Shown piece after piece: positions 51,843 to 60,815 of a DNA stretch of 64,000 bases. Made by a program: the position numbers and the translations under genes. How positions within the stretch are numbered: the stretch's first letter is position 1; each line of letters starts with the position of its first letter. The notes beneath the pieces are model-generated. The model worked only from the letters and a program-made list of their open reading frames with translations. It did not search any database and had not been told where the DNA came from. This stretch comes from Chryseobacterium formosum (GTDB lineage: Bacteria; Bacteroidota; Bacteroidia; Flavobacteriales; Weeksellaceae), in the NCBI RefSeq assembly GCF_026460885.1, contig NZ_JAOVZW010000017.1, positions 32,891-96,890 on the forward strand, in the 5' to 3' direction.

Positions 51843-52288
51843 AACGACTATTTTTTCTTGGAATACTTTTAATAATCACATCTTCCTGCGCTACCGAAAA
51901 ACTGAATATGTCGCCTCTGTCAAACAGTTTTTCAAGTGATGCAAAAACAGAATCTGATAACAAAAGTATAAGCATTAATATTACAGAAAATGTTAATGCA
52001 TCAGAAATTACCAATCTGATTTCTACTTTCCCAAAGTTTTCAAATACAGCCTTGAATGAAGAAGTGAGCAACTTAAAGTACACTCTTCAAAACTATCTTT
52101 ATGCGATAGAATCCGGGAATAAATCAGGAAAAAATAAAACCATCCGAAATCTAGAAAAATCTTACAAAAGTATTCAGAAACTTAGAAAATATCTTAAAAA
52201 AGATGAAGACGAAGTTTTGAACAGATATTTGGTAAGACTAAAAACAAACGTTACCGTAATAGAAGATTCTGTCAACGGAAAAAAATAA
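51839..52288 (+). CDS. Small lipoprotein
   Basis: The 149-aa protein has a lipoprotein signal (MKRLFFLGILLIITSSCATE; Cys17) and a mature part of Ser/Asn/Lys-rich sequence with predicted helices at the end (KSGKNKTIRNLEKSYKSIQK, YLKKDEDEVLNRYLVRLKT). I do not recognise a family. It overlaps the DUF4254 gene by 4 bp and ribA follows 10 bp later, so the genes from DUF4292 to ribA appear to be one transcription unit. Confidence 0.75.
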   Translation: MKRLFFLGILLIITSSCATEKLNMSPLSNSFSSDAKTESDNKSISINITENVNASEITNLISTFPKFSNTALNEEVSNLKYTLQNYLYAIESGNKSGKNKTIRNLEKSYKSIQKLRKYLKKDEDEVLNRYLVRLKTNVTVIEDSVNGKK

Positions 52289-52298
52289 ACAAAATTCA

Positions 52299-52892
52299 AT
52301 GATTAAAATTCAGGCGGAAGCTAATGTTCCTACAGAGCACGGTAATTTCCGAATGATTGCTTTTTCGGAAGACGAAAATGATTGGATGCCGCACATGGCA
52401 ATAGTTGCTGAAAACACAGATTTATCACAACCTGTCAATGTACGTTTTCATTCTGAATGTATTACCGGAGAAGTTTTTCATTCTAAAAAATGTGAATGTG
52501 GACAACAGCTTGATGCAGCAATGAAATATATGCACGAAAATGGTGGATTAGTTATTTATCTACGTCAGGAAGGCAGAAATATAGGGATCATCAATAAACT
52601 TAAAGCTTACTCTTTACAAGAAAAAGGCTTTGATACAGTTCAGGCAAATTTAGAATTGGGTCTACCTGCAGATGACAGAAATTTTGGTGTCGCTATCGAG
52701 ATTTTAAACCAACTTAAAATTGAAGACATCAATCTTTTAACCAACAATCCTGATAAAGTAAGATTTGTACAGGAAAGTAATGTTAATTTAAACTCAAGAA
52801 TTCCTCTGCAAATTCCGGCAAATGAAAACAGCAAAGGATATCTTCAGACAAAAAAAGACTTTTTTGGTCATTTTTTAGACGATCAGAAATAA
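52299..52892 (+). CDS. ribA: GTP cyclohydrolase II
   Basis: The 197-aa protein has the GTP cyclohydrolase II features: VRFHSECITGEVFHSKKCEC with the zinc-binding cysteines, GGLVIYLRQEGRNIGIINKL with the catalytic region, and LGLPADDRNFG. It converts GTP to the first riboflavin precursor. It has no RibB domain, so the bifunctional form, if any, is elsewhere. It is at the end of the DUF4292-to-lipoprotein run, with 10 bp between it and the lipoprotein gene. Confidence 0.95.
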   Translation: MIKIQAEANVPTEHGNFRMIAFSEDENDWMPHMAIVAENTDLSQPVNVRFHSECITGEVFHSKKCECGQQLDAAMKYMHENGGLVIYLRQEGRNIGIINKLKAYSLQEKGFDTVQANLELGLPADDRNFGVAIEILNQLKIEDINLLTNNPDKVRFVQESNVNLNSRIPLQIPANENSKGYLQTKKDFFGHFLDDQK

Positions 52893-52915
52893 GTTTTACA
52901 GACAATAAAAAATCA

Positions 52916-52945
52916 AAAGCTCCGAAAAATTAATTCCGGAGCTTT
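52916..52945. terminator. Bidirectional terminator after ribA
   Basis: AAAGCTCCG pairs with CGGAGCTTT (9 bp) around a 12-nt loop, flanked by A's on the left and a CTTTATTAT run on the right. It separates ribA from the minus-strand lipoprotein gene. Confidence 0.88.
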
Positions 52946-52973
52946 CTTTATTATAAAAATTTGAAAAGATTTC

Positions 52974-53525
52974 TTAGTTTACCTTTGTTAGAGAAACATT
53001 TGAATCATTAAGATTAAAATATTTCACAACAGCTTTATAATCATTGTAATCTACAGTGTTTGCATTTTTCCCTGCAACCGTTGGAATCAATACAACTCTA
53101 AACATTTGATTATTCAAATAAGAATTTGTTTCTGTTACTGTCATTTGAGTAGATTGATTAAAATTCGCTTTTGATGTAATTTCAACATCTACCGTTGTAA
53201 AATCAAAATTATAATCTAACTCTCTGTTCGCTGGAAAAGAAACATTGTTATCCAAATAATATGTTTTAGGAATCAACTGCCAAACTGCATTTGTACCTGA
53301 CCCAGATCCTACATTTCTATATACCAAAACAACATCCGTAACAGGAATACCAATTGGCACAGTTAAAGTAAAATTATTTGATGAGTTTAAATTTCCCGTA
53401 AAGTCTTTCATTTGAGGGTATTCATACTGTTGAGTATTATCAACTACTACATCGTCATTATTATCGCAGCTGTAAGTAAATAAACTCACGAAAGCCAGCA
53501 TTAGAATTGGAAAAAATTTTCTCAT
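52974..53525 (-). CDS. Hypothetical lipoprotein
   Basis: The 183-aa protein has a lipoprotein signal (MRKFFPILMLAFVSLFTYSC; Cys20) then an Asp/Val-rich linker and a mostly beta-strand mature domain (LTVPIGIPVTDVVLVYRNVG, VWQLIPKTYYLDNNVSF, NYDFDFTTVDVEITS-like strands). I do not recognise a family. It is a lone gene on the minus strand. Confidence 0.72.
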   Translation of the reverse strand: MRKFFPILMLAFVSLFTYSCDNNDDVVVDNTQQYEYPQMKDFTGNLNSSNNFTLTVPIGIPVTDVVLVYRNVGSGSGTNAVWQLIPKTYYLDNNVSFPANRELDYNFDFTTVDVEITSKANFNQSTQMTVTETNSYLNNQMFRVVLIPTVAGKNANTVDYNDYKAVVKYFNLNDSNVSLTKVN

Positions 53526-53615
53526 TATTTAAATTTTATATTATTATTAAACATGCCGAATCAAAACATATACCAAAAACTGAAAAAACTTTAGTAATCA
53601 TCTTTTTTTTAATCG

Positions 53616-53623
53616 TATTTTTG
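53616..53623 (+). promoter_or_regulatory. Candidate -7 box (TATTTTTG) for the GH3 gene
   Basis: TATTTTTG matches TAnnTTTG 18 bp before the ATG at 53641. The -33 is not clear. Confidence 0.45.
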
Positions 53624-53640
53624 TTCATATTCAAAAAATC

Positions 53641-55344
53641 ATGAAGAAATTAGTTTTTAATTTTCTCTTAATTATAGCTTTTTCAACTTCTCATATTAAG
53701 GCACAATATCAGCCTAAAGACATCTCAAGAGCTGATATTAAGAAAGCCAATCAATGGGTAGATCAAACTTACAACAGTCTTTCTCAAGACGAAAAACTCG
53801 GTCAGTTATTTATTGTTGCATTATATACTAATAAAGATGACAACCATATCAATCAAGTGAGAAATATTGTCACAAATGACAAAATTGGCGGACTAATTTT
53901 GATGCAGGATGATGCAGCGAGAGAAATTAATCTTGTAAATGAATTCCAGCAAAAATCTAAAGTTCCTTTAATGATTGGGATGGATGCAGAATGGGGAATT
54001 TATCAAAGAATCAATACCGCTCATAAATTTCCCTGGGCAATGACTTTGGGAGCTATTCAGGATAAAGATTTAATTTATAAGATGGCTGCAAAAATTGCGG
54101 AAGACTGCAAAAGAATGGGAATCAACTGGGATTTTGCACCGGTTGTAGATGTAAATACCAATCCAAACAATCCGATTATAGGAAATAGAAGTTTCGGTTC
54201 GGAAGTTTCTAATGTAACACAATCTGCTTTACATTATGCAAATGGTTTACAAGACAACAATATTCTTGCGGCAATCAAACATTTTCCCGGACATGGTGAC
54301 ACCAATACAGATTCACATTTAGATCTCCCTGTAGTTTCCCACAGTTTGGAAAGATTAAACAAAATAGAAATCGCTCCTTTTAAAGCTCTGATGAATAAAG
54401 GAATTGGCGGGGTAATGGTTGCACATTTATATGTTCCAAGTCTGGAATCAGGGAAAGGAATTCCTGCTTCTGTTTCCAAAAAAATTGTGACCGATTTATT
54501 AAAAGATAAACTGGGCTACAAAGGTTTAATTATTACTGACGCTCTTAACATGGGCGCTGTTGCCAACAAATACAAACCCGGAGAACTGGATGCTTTAGCT
54601 TTCAAAGCAGGAAATGACATTATGCTTTTCTCACAAGGTGTTGCAGAAGGTAAAAAACTCATCCAAAATGCAATTGATAAAGGTGAAATTTCACAAGATC
54701 GAGTTGAAGAAAGTGTAAAAAAGATTCTTTTAACTAAATATTATTTAGGGTTAAATCAATACATCTCTAAAAATCCTGAAAATGTTAATAAAGACATCAA
54801 TAATGAGTCTCATTCAAAGCTGATTCAAAACCTATATGCAAATGCATTAACATTATTAAAAGATGAGAAAAAACTGCTTCCTTTAAATCCCAACACAACG
54901 TATTATTACGTTCCGTTGGAGGAGGCACCTTATCAGACTTTTGCAAATCAATTAAATTTAAATTCAAAAGTGATTGTAAAAAGAGCTTCTGAAATTAGTT
55001 CAATTCCCGCAAATTCTACAGTGATTGTTGGTTTTCATAAAGACAATTCTACAGCATATAAACCTTACAAAATTTCAGCAGAATCAAAAAAAGTATTGAC
55101 TGATTTAACTAAAAGTCAAAATGTAATTCTGAATATTTTTGGAAGCGCGTATGCATTGAAAGATATTGATATTTCTAAAGTTTCCACAGTTTTGGTTTCT
55201 TATGAAAATAATGATGACTCAATGACAGCAACTGCAAATGCGTTGAACGGAAAAACTAAAATTTCGGGAAGACTACCCGTTTTAGTCAACGATAAATTAA
55301 AACCAGGGATGGGAATCGATTTGAAAGTTTCCCACACAAAATAA
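53641..55344 (+). CDS. Secreted family 3 glycoside hydrolase (NagZ-like)
   Basis: The 567-aa protein has a signal peptide (MKKLVFNFLLIIAFSTSHIKAQ) and a GH3 N-terminal barrel: GLILMQDDAAREINLVNEFQ, PLMIGMDAEWGIYQR, KHFPGHGDTNTDSHLDLPVV (the beta-N-acetylglucosaminidase motif) and LIITDALNMGAVAN with the catalytic nucleophile Asp. A shorter C-terminal region (about 390-567) follows. NagZ-type enzymes release GlcNAc from muropeptides or chitin fragments; the signal peptide places this one outside the cytoplasm. bshA follows 25 bp later. Confidence 0.9.
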   Translation: MKKLVFNFLLIIAFSTSHIKAQYQPKDISRADIKKANQWVDQTYNSLSQDEKLGQLFIVALYTNKDDNHINQVRNIVTNDKIGGLILMQDDAAREINLVNEFQQKSKVPLMIGMDAEWGIYQRINTAHKFPWAMTLGAIQDKDLIYKMAAKIAEDCKRMGINWDFAPVVDVNTNPNNPIIGNRSFGSEVSNVTQSALHYANGLQDNNILAAIKHFPGHGDTNTDSHLDLPVVSHSLERLNKIEIAPFKALMNKGIGGVMVAHLYVPSLESGKGIPASVSKKIVTDLLKDKLGYKGLIITDALNMGAVANKYKPGELDALAFKAGNDIMLFSQGVAEGKKLIQNAIDKGEISQDRVEESVKKILLTKYYLGLNQYISKNPENVNKDINNESHSKLIQNLYANALTLLKDEKKLLPLNPNTTYYYVPLEEAPYQTFANQLNLNSKVIVKRASEISSIPANSTVIVGFHKDNSTAYKPYKISAESKKVLTDLTKSQNVILNIFGSAYALKDIDISKVSTVLVSYENNDDSMTATANALNGKTKISGRLPVLVNDKLKPGMGIDLKVSHTK

Positions 55345-55369
55345 ATTGACATCAAATAAAAAATAAGAG

Positions 55370-56518
55370 ATGAAAATAGGCATACTTTGCTACCCAACAT
55401 ACGGCGGAAGCGGAATCGTGGCAACAGAACTCGGAATGTCTTTGGCAAACAAAGGCTATGAAGTACACTTCATCAGTTCGGCACTTCCGGCGAGATTAGA
55501 TATTACCAATCCTAATATTTTCTTCCACAAGGTCAATGTTCAGACCTATCCACTTTTCCAGTATCAACCTTATGATATTGCGCTAAGTTCGATGATTTAC
55601 CGTGTTGTGAATCTCTATAAATTAGATTTACTTCATGCTCATTACGCCATTCCTTATGCTTATGCAGCTTTTACAGCAAAGCAAATGTTGAAGGAAGACA
55701 ACAACGATATTCCTTTGGTGACAACACTTCACGGAACAGACATTACTTTGGTAGGGCAACATCCGAGTTACAAACATGCGGTAGAGTTTTCGATTAATCA
55801 ATCAGACGCTATTACTTCGGTTTCTGAAAGTCTGAAAAAAGATACACTTCAGTTTTTCAATATTAAAAAAGAGATTCAGGTCATTACCAATTTTATTGAT
55901 AATTCTGAATTTGACGAGCTTAATGAATGTCAGCGAACACAATTTGCCAATCCTGATGAAAAGATATTGATTCACGTTTCCAATTTACGTCCGGTAAAAC
56001 GTGTAGATGAAGTTCTTCAAATCTTTAAAAACGTTGAGAAAAAGGTTAAATCTAAACTGGTAATCATTGGCGAAGGTCCCGATATGGAAAAAGTCAATCA
56101 GTTTTTGGAAGAAAATCCGGAATTGATTTCTAAAATTCGTCTTTTGGGTAAAGTGAATGATTTGTATAGAATTTTACAGCTGTCAGACGTCTTTTTACTT
56201 CCGTCTGAGCAGGAAAGTTTTGGTTTGGCAGCTTTAGAAGCGATGGCGGCAAACACTCCTGTTATCAGTTCGAATGCCGGTGGAATTCCTGAAGTAAACA
56301 TTCAAGGAGAAACAGGATTCTTAGCAGAAATAGGTAATGTGGAAGCAATGAGTAATTATTGCATCAAATTATTGAGCAACGAGGAACTTTTAGCTCAAAT
56401 GAAAATCAATGCTAAAGAACAGGCAATAAGATTTGATTTAAAAAATATTCTTCCTATTTATGAAGAGATGTATAAAACTACGATTGAGAATTTTAAAGGA
56501 GAGCTTACCAAAGTTTAA
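55370..56518 (+). CDS. bshA: N-acetyl-alpha-D-glucosaminyl L-malate synthase
   Basis: The 382-aa protein is a GT4-fold glycosyltransferase with the BshA pattern: ILCYPTYGGSGIVATELGMS, LHAHYAIPYAYAAFTAKQML, VTTLHGTDITLVGQHPSY, HVSNLRPVKRVDEVLQIF, EQESFGLAALEAMAANTPVI. It makes GlcNAc-malate, the first step to bacillithiol, the main small thiol of many Bacteroidota. bshB and bshC are not in the window. It ties in with the KefC antiporter, HxlR-azoreductase and other thiol-stress genes nearby. Confidence 0.95.
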   Translation: MKIGILCYPTYGGSGIVATELGMSLANKGYEVHFISSALPARLDITNPNIFFHKVNVQTYPLFQYQPYDIALSSMIYRVVNLYKLDLLHAHYAIPYAYAAFTAKQMLKEDNNDIPLVTTLHGTDITLVGQHPSYKHAVEFSINQSDAITSVSESLKKDTLQFFNIKKEIQVITNFIDNSEFDELNECQRTQFANPDEKILIHVSNLRPVKRVDEVLQIFKNVEKKVKSKLVIIGEGPDMEKVNQFLEENPELISKIRLLGKVNDLYRILQLSDVFLLPSEQESFGLAALEAMAANTPVISSNAGGIPEVNIQGETGFLAEIGNVEAMSNYCIKLLSNEELLAQMKINAKEQAIRFDLKNILPIYEEMYKTTIENFKGELTKV

Positions 56519-56538
56519 GCTTATTTGAAATACATTAT

Positions 56539-56568
56539 AAAATCAGGGCAATTGCTCTGATTTTTTTT
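56539..56568 (+). terminator. Terminator after bshA
   Basis: AAAATCAGGGCA pairs with TGCTCTGATTTT (12 bp, one wobble), followed by more T's. Confidence 0.92.
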
Positions 56569-56617
56569 CTAAATTAAGTTTTAAAAGTTTATCTTTAAGA
56601 TTATTACTTTAAGCACG

Positions 56618-57001
56618 ATGAAGTACTTTAATCTAATTTTATTAGCATTTCTATTATCAGTTATTTCAAGTTGTAATAAACAGAAAAGTGAATTTCGTTA
56701 CATTAATCTCTATACAACTACAATCGTAGCAGTAAAATGTGAGAATTTAAGAAAATCTTCTAATCTTAAAACCATTCAATTATCTGATATTGAAACCAAT
56801 AAATTAATAGAAATTTTTTCGACATTAGAACCTATAAAAGAATACAGTAGAATTGATTCTCGTCTATTTGGATTTTTTTATCAAGATTCCGAAAAAATAA
56901 ATATATGTATGAGCATAAACATAATTGAGATTAACGGAAAACAGTACTCAGTAAACAGCGAATTAAGAGATTACATGATGCATCTTACAGAAAAAAAATA
57001 A
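56618..57001 (+). CDS. Small lipoprotein
   Basis: The 127-aa protein has a lipoprotein signal (MKYFNLILLAFLLSVISSC; Cys19) and a short alpha/beta mature domain (FRYINLYTTTIVAVKCENLR, SDIETNKLIEIFSTLE, RIDSRLFGFFYQDS). I do not recognise a family. It is 77 bp upstream of the DUF2851 gene in the same direction but has a separate gap, so co-transcription is uncertain. Confidence 0.75.
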   Translation: MKYFNLILLAFLLSVISSCNKQKSEFRYINLYTTTIVAVKCENLRKSSNLKTIQLSDIETNKLIEIFSTLEPIKEYSRIDSRLFGFFYQDSEKINICMSINIIEINGKQYSVNSELRDYMMHLTEKK

Positions 57002-57078
57002 TGAATTTGGAAGATTAAATTCATTGTAACCATATTCAAATTTTTCCGTAAATTAGTTGTTACACAAATACACAACTG

Positions 57079-58344
57079 ATGAACGAAAAACTCCTTCAAT
57101 ATCTTTGGAACTTCAAAGTATTCACCAGCTTTAATTTTACCGACACAGACGGAAATCCTGTTGAAATTATAGATTTCGGGAAATGGAATACCGATTCAGG
57201 ACCTGATTTTTTGATGGCCAAAATCAAAATCAAAAATATTATTCTTGCCGGAAATATTGAACTGCATGTAAAATCTTCCGACTGGATTTTCCATCAACAC
57301 TCAAAAGATCCCGCTTATCAAAACATAATTCTTCATGTAGTTTTTCAGAATGATATTGACATCAAAGAATTCATAGAACAAAATATTCCTACACTGGAAT
57401 TAAAAGATAATATCGATAAAAATATTTTTCAGAAATACGAAAACCTATTAAAAGAAAGTCAGTTTATTCCGTGTGAGAAAATTTTTAGCACTAAGAAAAT
57501 TCCGATTACCTTTCACGAAGAAAATTTATTGAAAAAACTTGAGGAAAAGTCTTTAGAAATAGAATCTGATTTACTGAGAAGCAAAAACAATTATGAAGCA
57601 GTTTTATTTCATCATCTCGCCTACTCTTTTGGTCTAAAAGTAAATGCTTTCATCTTCAAGCAAATTGCCGAAAGCATCAATTTCAATACAATTATTAAAA
57701 TTCAACAGAACAAAACTCAACTTGAAGCATTATTTTTTGGAATTTCCGGTTGGCTTGAAAAGCCACAAGACGAACAAATTCAATTATGGAAAAGAGAATT
57801 CGATTTCATTAAAGCCAAATATAATCTTCCCGATATTAAAATTTACCCTAAGTTTCTGAGATTACGACCGCCAAACTTTCCCACAATTCGTTTATCGCAA
57901 TTTGCAGATTTGTATTTTCAGCATCAAAATTTATTTTCAAAGATTATTTCAGCACAAAATGCGAATGAATTAGTTGAAATTTTTAAAGATATAAAAGCTT
58001 CAGAATATTGGGATAACCATTTTAATTTTGGTAAAATATCACCTGTAAATCAACCAAAAATTTTAACGAAAGATTTCATTGAATTGGTTATTTTAAATAC
58101 TATTCTTCCAATAAAATACACTTACCATAAACATCAGAATGAAAATATCAATGACGAAATTCTAACTTTTTATTGGGAAATTCAAGCAGAAAAAAATTCA
58201 GTTATTAATGAATGGAAAAATTTAGGTCTAAAAATTAAAAACTCAATGGAAAGTCAGAGCCTTATTTATCATTTTAAAAACTATTGTGAAGCAAAAAATT
58301 GCTTAAATTGCGGTATCGGATTTAAAATTTTAAAAGAATCTTAA
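57079..58344 (+). CDS. DUF2851 family protein
   Basis: The 421-aa protein shows the DUF2851 pattern: MNEKLLQYLWNFKVFTSFNF, GKWNTDSGPDFLMAKIKIKN, GNIELHVKSSDWIFHQHSKD, FLRLRPPNFPTIRLSQFADL, a C-terminal KNYCEAKNCLNCGIGFKIL with two pairs of cysteines. The N-terminal part has conserved GPDF and ELH motifs and resembles a restriction-nuclease-like fold; the function is unknown. PspC and GNAT genes follow at 3-bp gaps, so it heads a short operon. Confidence 0.9.
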   Translation: MNEKLLQYLWNFKVFTSFNFTDTDGNPVEIIDFGKWNTDSGPDFLMAKIKIKNIILAGNIELHVKSSDWIFHQHSKDPAYQNIILHVVFQNDIDIKEFIEQNIPTLELKDNIDKNIFQKYENLLKESQFIPCEKIFSTKKIPITFHEENLLKKLEEKSLEIESDLLRSKNNYEAVLFHHLAYSFGLKVNAFIFKQIAESINFNTIIKIQQNKTQLEALFFGISGWLEKPQDEQIQLWKREFDFIKAKYNLPDIKIYPKFLRLRPPNFPTIRLSQFADLYFQHQNLFSKIISAQNANELVEIFKDIKASEYWDNHFNFGKISPVNQPKILTKDFIELVILNTILPIKYTYHKHQNENINDEILTFYWEIQAEKNSVINEWKNLGLKIKNSMESQSLIYHFKNYCEAKNCLNCGIGFKILKES

Positions 58345-58347
58345 AAA

Positions 58348-58569
58348 ATGTTTGATAATCTACGTCACAAAATGGAACGCGAATGGTTTGGTGTACTCAC
58401 AAGAATGGGCGCTAAACTGGGAATTCCTGTTTCTAAACTGAGAGTATTCTTTATTTATTCAACTTTTGCGACGGCAGGATTTTTCTTTTTAATTTATCTT
58501 GGTCTGGCTTTCACGCTTTGGATTAAAGATATTTTCATCACAAGAAGACCAAGCGTTTTCGACCTTTAA
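58348..58569 (+). CDS. PspC domain protein
   Basis: The 73-aa protein has the PspC pattern: a short basic amphipathic start (LRHKMEREWFGVLTRMGAKLG) and one strong membrane segment (VFFIYSTFATAGFFFLIYLG). PspC domains occur in stress-responsive membrane proteins. It is 3 bp after DUF2851 and 2 bp before the GNAT gene. Confidence 0.85.
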   Translation: MFDNLRHKMEREWFGVLTRMGAKLGIPVSKLRVFFIYSTFATAGFFFLIYLGLAFTLWIKDIFITRRPSVFDL

Positions 58570-58571
58570 TC

Positions 58572-59084
58572 ATGGAATTTTTACAGATTACTTCGCCCGA
58601 TGATTATCGTGTGCAACAGATTTTCAATTCTTATACAACATCTTTTCCTGAGGATGAAAGAAGAGATTGGTATAAATTTATAAAGTTATTTGAGCATCCA
58701 AAAGTGAAAGTAATTTCTGTTTTGAATGATTCTGAAAATATTGGTTACCTCGTCATTTGGGAATTGACAAATCATGTTTTTGTAGAACATTTCGAAGTTT
58801 TCTCTGAATTCAGAAATCAAAAATTAGGTTCTCATATTACTGATTATTTATTTAAAAATCATCCAAGAATTATTTTGGAAATAGAACCTGAACATCTGAA
58901 CGAAGATTCTAAACGACGTTTTTCATTTTACCAGCGAAACGGCTTTAATCTGATTGATGAAATGTACGTACAGCCAAGCTATGGAGAAGGTAAAAAGAGT
59001 CTTCAACTATGGCTTCTTGCCAACTATTTCCCTGAAAATTTAGAGGAAGTTAAGGATGAAATTTATGATATTGTTTATCATTAA
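58572..59084 (+). CDS. GNAT family N-acetyltransferase
   Basis: The 170-aa protein has a GNAT fold: VISVLNDSENIGYLVIWEL, VFVEHFEVFSEFRNQKLGSH (the acetyl-CoA loop in place of the common Q/RxxGxG/A), then ILEIEPEHLNEDSKRRFSFY and RNGFNLIDEMYVQPSY. The substrate is unknown. It follows PspC by 2 bp. Confidence 0.88.
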   Translation: MEFLQITSPDDYRVQQIFNSYTTSFPEDERRDWYKFIKLFEHPKVKVISVLNDSENIGYLVIWELTNHVFVEHFEVFSEFRNQKLGSHITDYLFKNHPRIILEIEPEHLNEDSKRRFSFYQRNGFNLIDEMYVQPSYGEGKKSLQLWLLANYFPENLEEVKDEIYDIVYH

Positions 59085-59122
59085 AATATTCGACTAAGTT
59101 AAATCAAGGATGCATTAAGTTT

Positions 59123-59878
59123 TTATTCTTTTGATTTGGAGTTTTCTTTAAGCCGATCAACGAAAACAGGAAGTATTTCTTCAAGGTTAAAAATTACTCT
59201 TGAAATATTTTTTGCTCTTACGTAAGTTCTTATTTCTGGTTTTACAGTAAAGCTAAATTCTAAAAACTCTGAAATTCTCTCAGCCGGAATACCTTCCTTT
59301 TCAAAATATTCATTATCTATTCTTTTGCGTATCCACAGAATATCACTTTGTAAATCTTCATATTTGTACCGTCTTTTCTGCCTTCTCGCTTTACCGCTTA
59401 TCAAATCGTAAGTTCCCTGAACGTCTAAATTCCCTAAAGCTGCAGCCAATAAAACTCTTTTTACCTCCGCAGGAACTTCACGAGGTTTTTCACCGGTTTT
59501 AGGTTTGGGAAGACCAATAGCCTTCTGAAGTTGGTCTTTTTTGTCAATTTTAGCTCCGGTTGCAGAAACAATTTCAACTTCTTCAATCTCCTCTGGAATT
59601 CTCACTAGAACAACATTAATAGGAACTTCTGTACTGTAAACTTTTTTTGAAACTCTTTCGTAACCTTCTTTCACAAATCTTATCTCATCATTTTCGGAAG
59701 CTTCAATCGAAAATTCACCTAAAGAATTGCTGTAAACTTTCTTGTCATTAGAAATATTAACGACTAAAACTGAAACCAAAACCATGTCGTTTTCGCTCAT
59801 CGTTTTGCCCGAAACTTTCTGCTGACAAAAAAAATGTACTGCAGTACAAAAGAAAAATACTACAAGAATTTTTCTCAT
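59123..59878 (-). CDS. Secreted carboxypeptidase-regulatory-like protein, copy A
   Basis: The 251-aa protein has a signal peptide (MRKILVVFFFCTAVHFFCQQ), a single CarboxypepD_reg-like domain (about 20-95; KVSGKTMSENDMVLVSVLVV, SNSLGEFSIEASENDEIRFV, KEGYERVSKKVYS) and a C-terminal helical domain of about 130 residues (PKTGEKPREVPAEVKRVLLA, GIPAERISEFLEFSF). The same order is seen in the gene at 59889, which starts 10 bp upstream, so the two are a tandem paralogous pair. The function is unknown. Confidence 0.85.
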   Translation of the reverse strand: MRKILVVFFFCTAVHFFCQQKVSGKTMSENDMVLVSVLVVNISNDKKVYSNSLGEFSIEASENDEIRFVKEGYERVSKKVYSTEVPINVVLVRIPEEIEEVEIVSATGAKIDKKDQLQKAIGLPKPKTGEKPREVPAEVKRVLLAAALGNLDVQGTYDLISGKARRQKRRYKYEDLQSDILWIRKRIDNEYFEKEGIPAERISEFLEFSFTVKPEIRTYVRAKNISRVIFNLEEILPVFVDRLKENSKSKE

Positions 59879-59888
59879 CTTTGGTGTT

Positions 59889-60635
59889 TTATTTTTGTGT
59901 TTGTGGAGCTCGGTAAGAAGAAATTCTCATCAAAACAGAATTTTGAAACCTCATCAAATCGCCATCACTTACAAAGCCGTATTTCAAGATTTTCTGTCTT
60001 TCAAATCCACCTGCAAGAACATATTTGATAAAATGATTGATAAATGGTTTTTCGATTTTTAAATCTGCAAAATATTGATCTCCCAGAGCGTAAGCAAGAT
60101 AATTTTCAAAATCAAGATCATCCCATTTATTTTTTACTTTACCCACAGAGAAACCTTGACCTTTCGGCTGAACAAATTGTCCTGGTCTTGCCGCTAAAAT
60201 TCTCGGGTCAGATTTTTGTTTGAGATAAGCATTAATCTCTGCTTTTAGTTTTTGAACTTTTGCAGGTTGATTCAACGCTTTAGAATCAATTTTCAGATCT
60301 CCGCTCAAGCCTTTTTTTATTTCTACTTCAGCAATTAATTGAGCCGCTCTGGTCAACTGAACATTCATCGGTGATTCCAGATTTTCTTTCGAAACCTTTC
60401 TGTCAATTCTATCATATCCACTTTTGAAAAAGCGAAGTATATCGCCTTCTCTCCCGGAAACCATAAAATGACCGTCTCTATTGGAAAGAACCTGTTCGTT
60501 AGTTCGCATATTGATCACGGTCACACCCGGAACTTCAGTAAGATCTTCAGAAGAAATCTTCCCAAAAATGTAACTTTGAGCATTGATTTGGACGAAGAAA
60601 ATGAATGACAGGATAAAAAGTAGTTTAAATTTCAC
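59889..60635 (-). CDS. Secreted carboxypeptidase-regulatory-like protein, copy B
   Basis: This 248-aa protein uses a GTG start (MKFKLLFILSFIFFVQINAQ signal peptide). It has a CarboxypepD_reg-like domain (SYIFGKISSEDLTEVPGVTV, SNRDGHFMVSGREGDILRFF, KSGYDRIDRKVSKEN) and a C-terminal helical domain (GDLKIDSKALNQPAKVQKLK, FINHFIKYVLAGGFERQKIL). It aligns along its length with the protein at 59123 and they are 10 bp apart, so they arose by tandem duplication and are co-transcribed with this one first. Confidence 0.85.
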   Translation of the reverse strand: MKFKLLFILSFIFFVQINAQSYIFGKISSEDLTEVPGVTVINMRTNEQVLSNRDGHFMVSGREGDILRFFKSGYDRIDRKVSKENLESPMNVQLTRAAQLIAEVEIKKGLSGDLKIDSKALNQPAKVQKLKAEINAYLKQKSDPRILAARPGQFVQPKGQGFSVGKVKNKWDDLDFENYLAYALGDQYFADLKIEKPFINHFIKYVLAGGFERQKILKYGFVSDGDLMRFQNSVLMRISSYRAPQTQK

Positions 60636-60703
60636 GAATTATTGTTTTATTCAACAAAACTAAAGTTATTTTTTAATTCAATCATAAGTTTAACCAGACT
60701 TAA

Positions 60704-60722
60704 CGTGATTTAGTATTTTTTT
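60704..60722 (+). promoter_or_regulatory. 19-bp element shared with the region upstream of the 25615 gene
   Basis: CGTGATTTAGTATTTTTTT is identical to 25560-25578. It lies 93 bp before the AddA-like gene, in the 180-bp gap between it and the divergent paralogous pair. Confidence 0.5.
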
Positions 60723-60815
60723 TGAATTTTAAGCTCAAAACTGTTAAAATATAGGCTCGAATTTGTTAAATTTTCAACTAAATTTTATTTAAATTGCACA
60801 AAATCTTCCGCTAAA

